DNA of 64,000 nucleotides, from positions 533,736-597,735 of the forward strand of contig ML976665.1 of assembly GCA_010015655.1 (NCBI GenBank), in the 5' to 3' direction. The DNA is from Bimuria novae-zelandiae CBS 107.79. Taxonomy: Eukaryota > Ascomycota > Dothideomycetes > Pleosporales > Didymosphaeriaceae. Position numbers and translations under genes: made by a program. This document shows, in pieces, positions 63,225 to 64,000 of the stretch (its first letter is position 1; every line of letters starts with the position of its first letter). The notes beneath the pieces were generated by a model, which saw nothing but the letters and a program-made list of their open reading frames with translations, was not told where the DNA came from and made no database searches.

Positions 63225-63897
63225 ATATAATTTATTAGATTAAGTAAGGAGATTAGTAAAATTAAAAGCTAATTTCAAATATATTAATAAAAAGTATTAT
63301 TCACTAAGCTTAAGTATAAGGGGTAGGTAGTAGATTCCTTTTTTAGTTTTTTTAAGAAATATTAAAGCATAGATTATGATAAGCCTATAAGTAAGTAAGC
63401 TTTTACTAGCTAGGCACTATAATCCTATAGCTACTTATTTTTTTATTTATATATGCAGGTACTCGTGCGGGTTACTTTATAAGGAAATAATTACTTTTAA
63501 ACATTTATTAAAGCTTTATAGTGAAAGTATACTACTACTCTTTTATTTACCTTTCTTTTTAAAACTCTATATAAACTAGTTGCCTAAACTAATTACCTAG
63601 TATACTAAAGATCTAAGCTAGACACTTTTTAAGCTCTACGCGTAAGTTCGCCACCTTTTATACTTTAACTTACTACTTAACTCTTTTTACTATACTTTAA
63701 AAGCTAAAAGGTATATTATAAAAACTCGCTAGCTCTTAGCTAGAACTTTATTATATAAGCTAAAATTAAGCTAAGTAGCTAAGTAGCTAAGCACGTGATC
63801 CCCCTAACTTTATAAATAGCTAGGCGTCTTAGTAGAACTTCTACTCTTTAATAGACTTTGTTTACGAGCTCCCTGATCGTTGTGACTATGCGCCATA
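63225..63897 (-). mobile_element. LTR element, copy D, partial
   Basis: The 5' LTR (63714-63897) and about 490 bp of internal sequence match copy A in the same, minus orientation. The LTR shows GATCGTTGTGACTATGCGCC at its outer end. It lies inverted relative to copy C, about 0.5 kb away. Confidence 0.65.
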
Positions 63898-64000
63898 ATT
63901 AGGCTAATAGAGTTGTTCTTATAGCCTATTTAAACTTATTATGCTACTAAACTAGGAGAATAATAGCGGTCTTTAAGAACTTGCGAATAATATTAATAAA

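Overview
The window is genomic DNA of a filamentous ascomycete (Pezizomycotina). Genes carry short introns of 43-95 bp with CTAAC/CTGAC-type branch sites. There is a fused pentafunctional AROM gene, a UstYa (DUF3328) gene, DUF6594, DUF7029 and rhodopsin-like genes, and strong signs of repeat-induced point mutation (RIP). I cannot name the species. All coordinates for spliced genes are my own reading of splice sites and frame continuity; no homology search was possible.

Layout. 1-13 kb: an MFS transporter with a hAT-type MITE in its upstream region, an unknown protein, a GT32 (OCH1-like) glycosyltransferase, a sugar-transporter remnant broken by a RIP-mutated Fot1/pogo transposon (TA target duplication), small unknown ORFs, and a secreted DUF7029-type protein. 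14.6-21.3 kb: a tyrosinase pseudogene (nonsense codons, a frameshift and a second copy of the same MITE with a perfect 8-bp target duplication), an unknown protein, a DUF6594 pseudogene and an F-box-like Cys-rich protein. 23.2-27.7 kb: the most interesting segment, a secreted six-repeat Kex2-processed precursor protein followed by a UstYa-family gene and a 7-TM protein. This looks like a small dikaritin-type fungal RiPP locus. 28.4-42.6 kb: largely normal gene space with a Cys-rich protein, a Gly-rich GPI-type wall protein, a GH43 glycosidase, AROM (ARO1), an unknown protein and a small secreted Cys-rich protein. 43.6-48.1 kb: a RING-finger gene apparently split by a 3.3-kb hAT transposon that is itself RIP-mutated.

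48.1-64 kb is a very AT-rich, gene-poor block made of RIP-degraded repeats: a solo-LTR candidate, four copies or fragments of one LTR family in both orientations (one nested inside another inverted-repeat element), and a Fot1-type TIR remnant. One intact-looking gene, a pterin-4a-carbinolamine dehydratase with three exons, sits alone in this block.

How the parts relate: the precursor at 23.2-23.8 kb has a signal peptide and GLFPVSY-type core units separated by dibasic sites. The UstYa protein next to it has the two HxxHC motifs expected of enzymes that oxidise or cyclise such cores. The tyrosinase remnant 6 kb away could be a lost third member, but its C-terminal extension makes an ordinary melanin-type tyrosinase equally possible.
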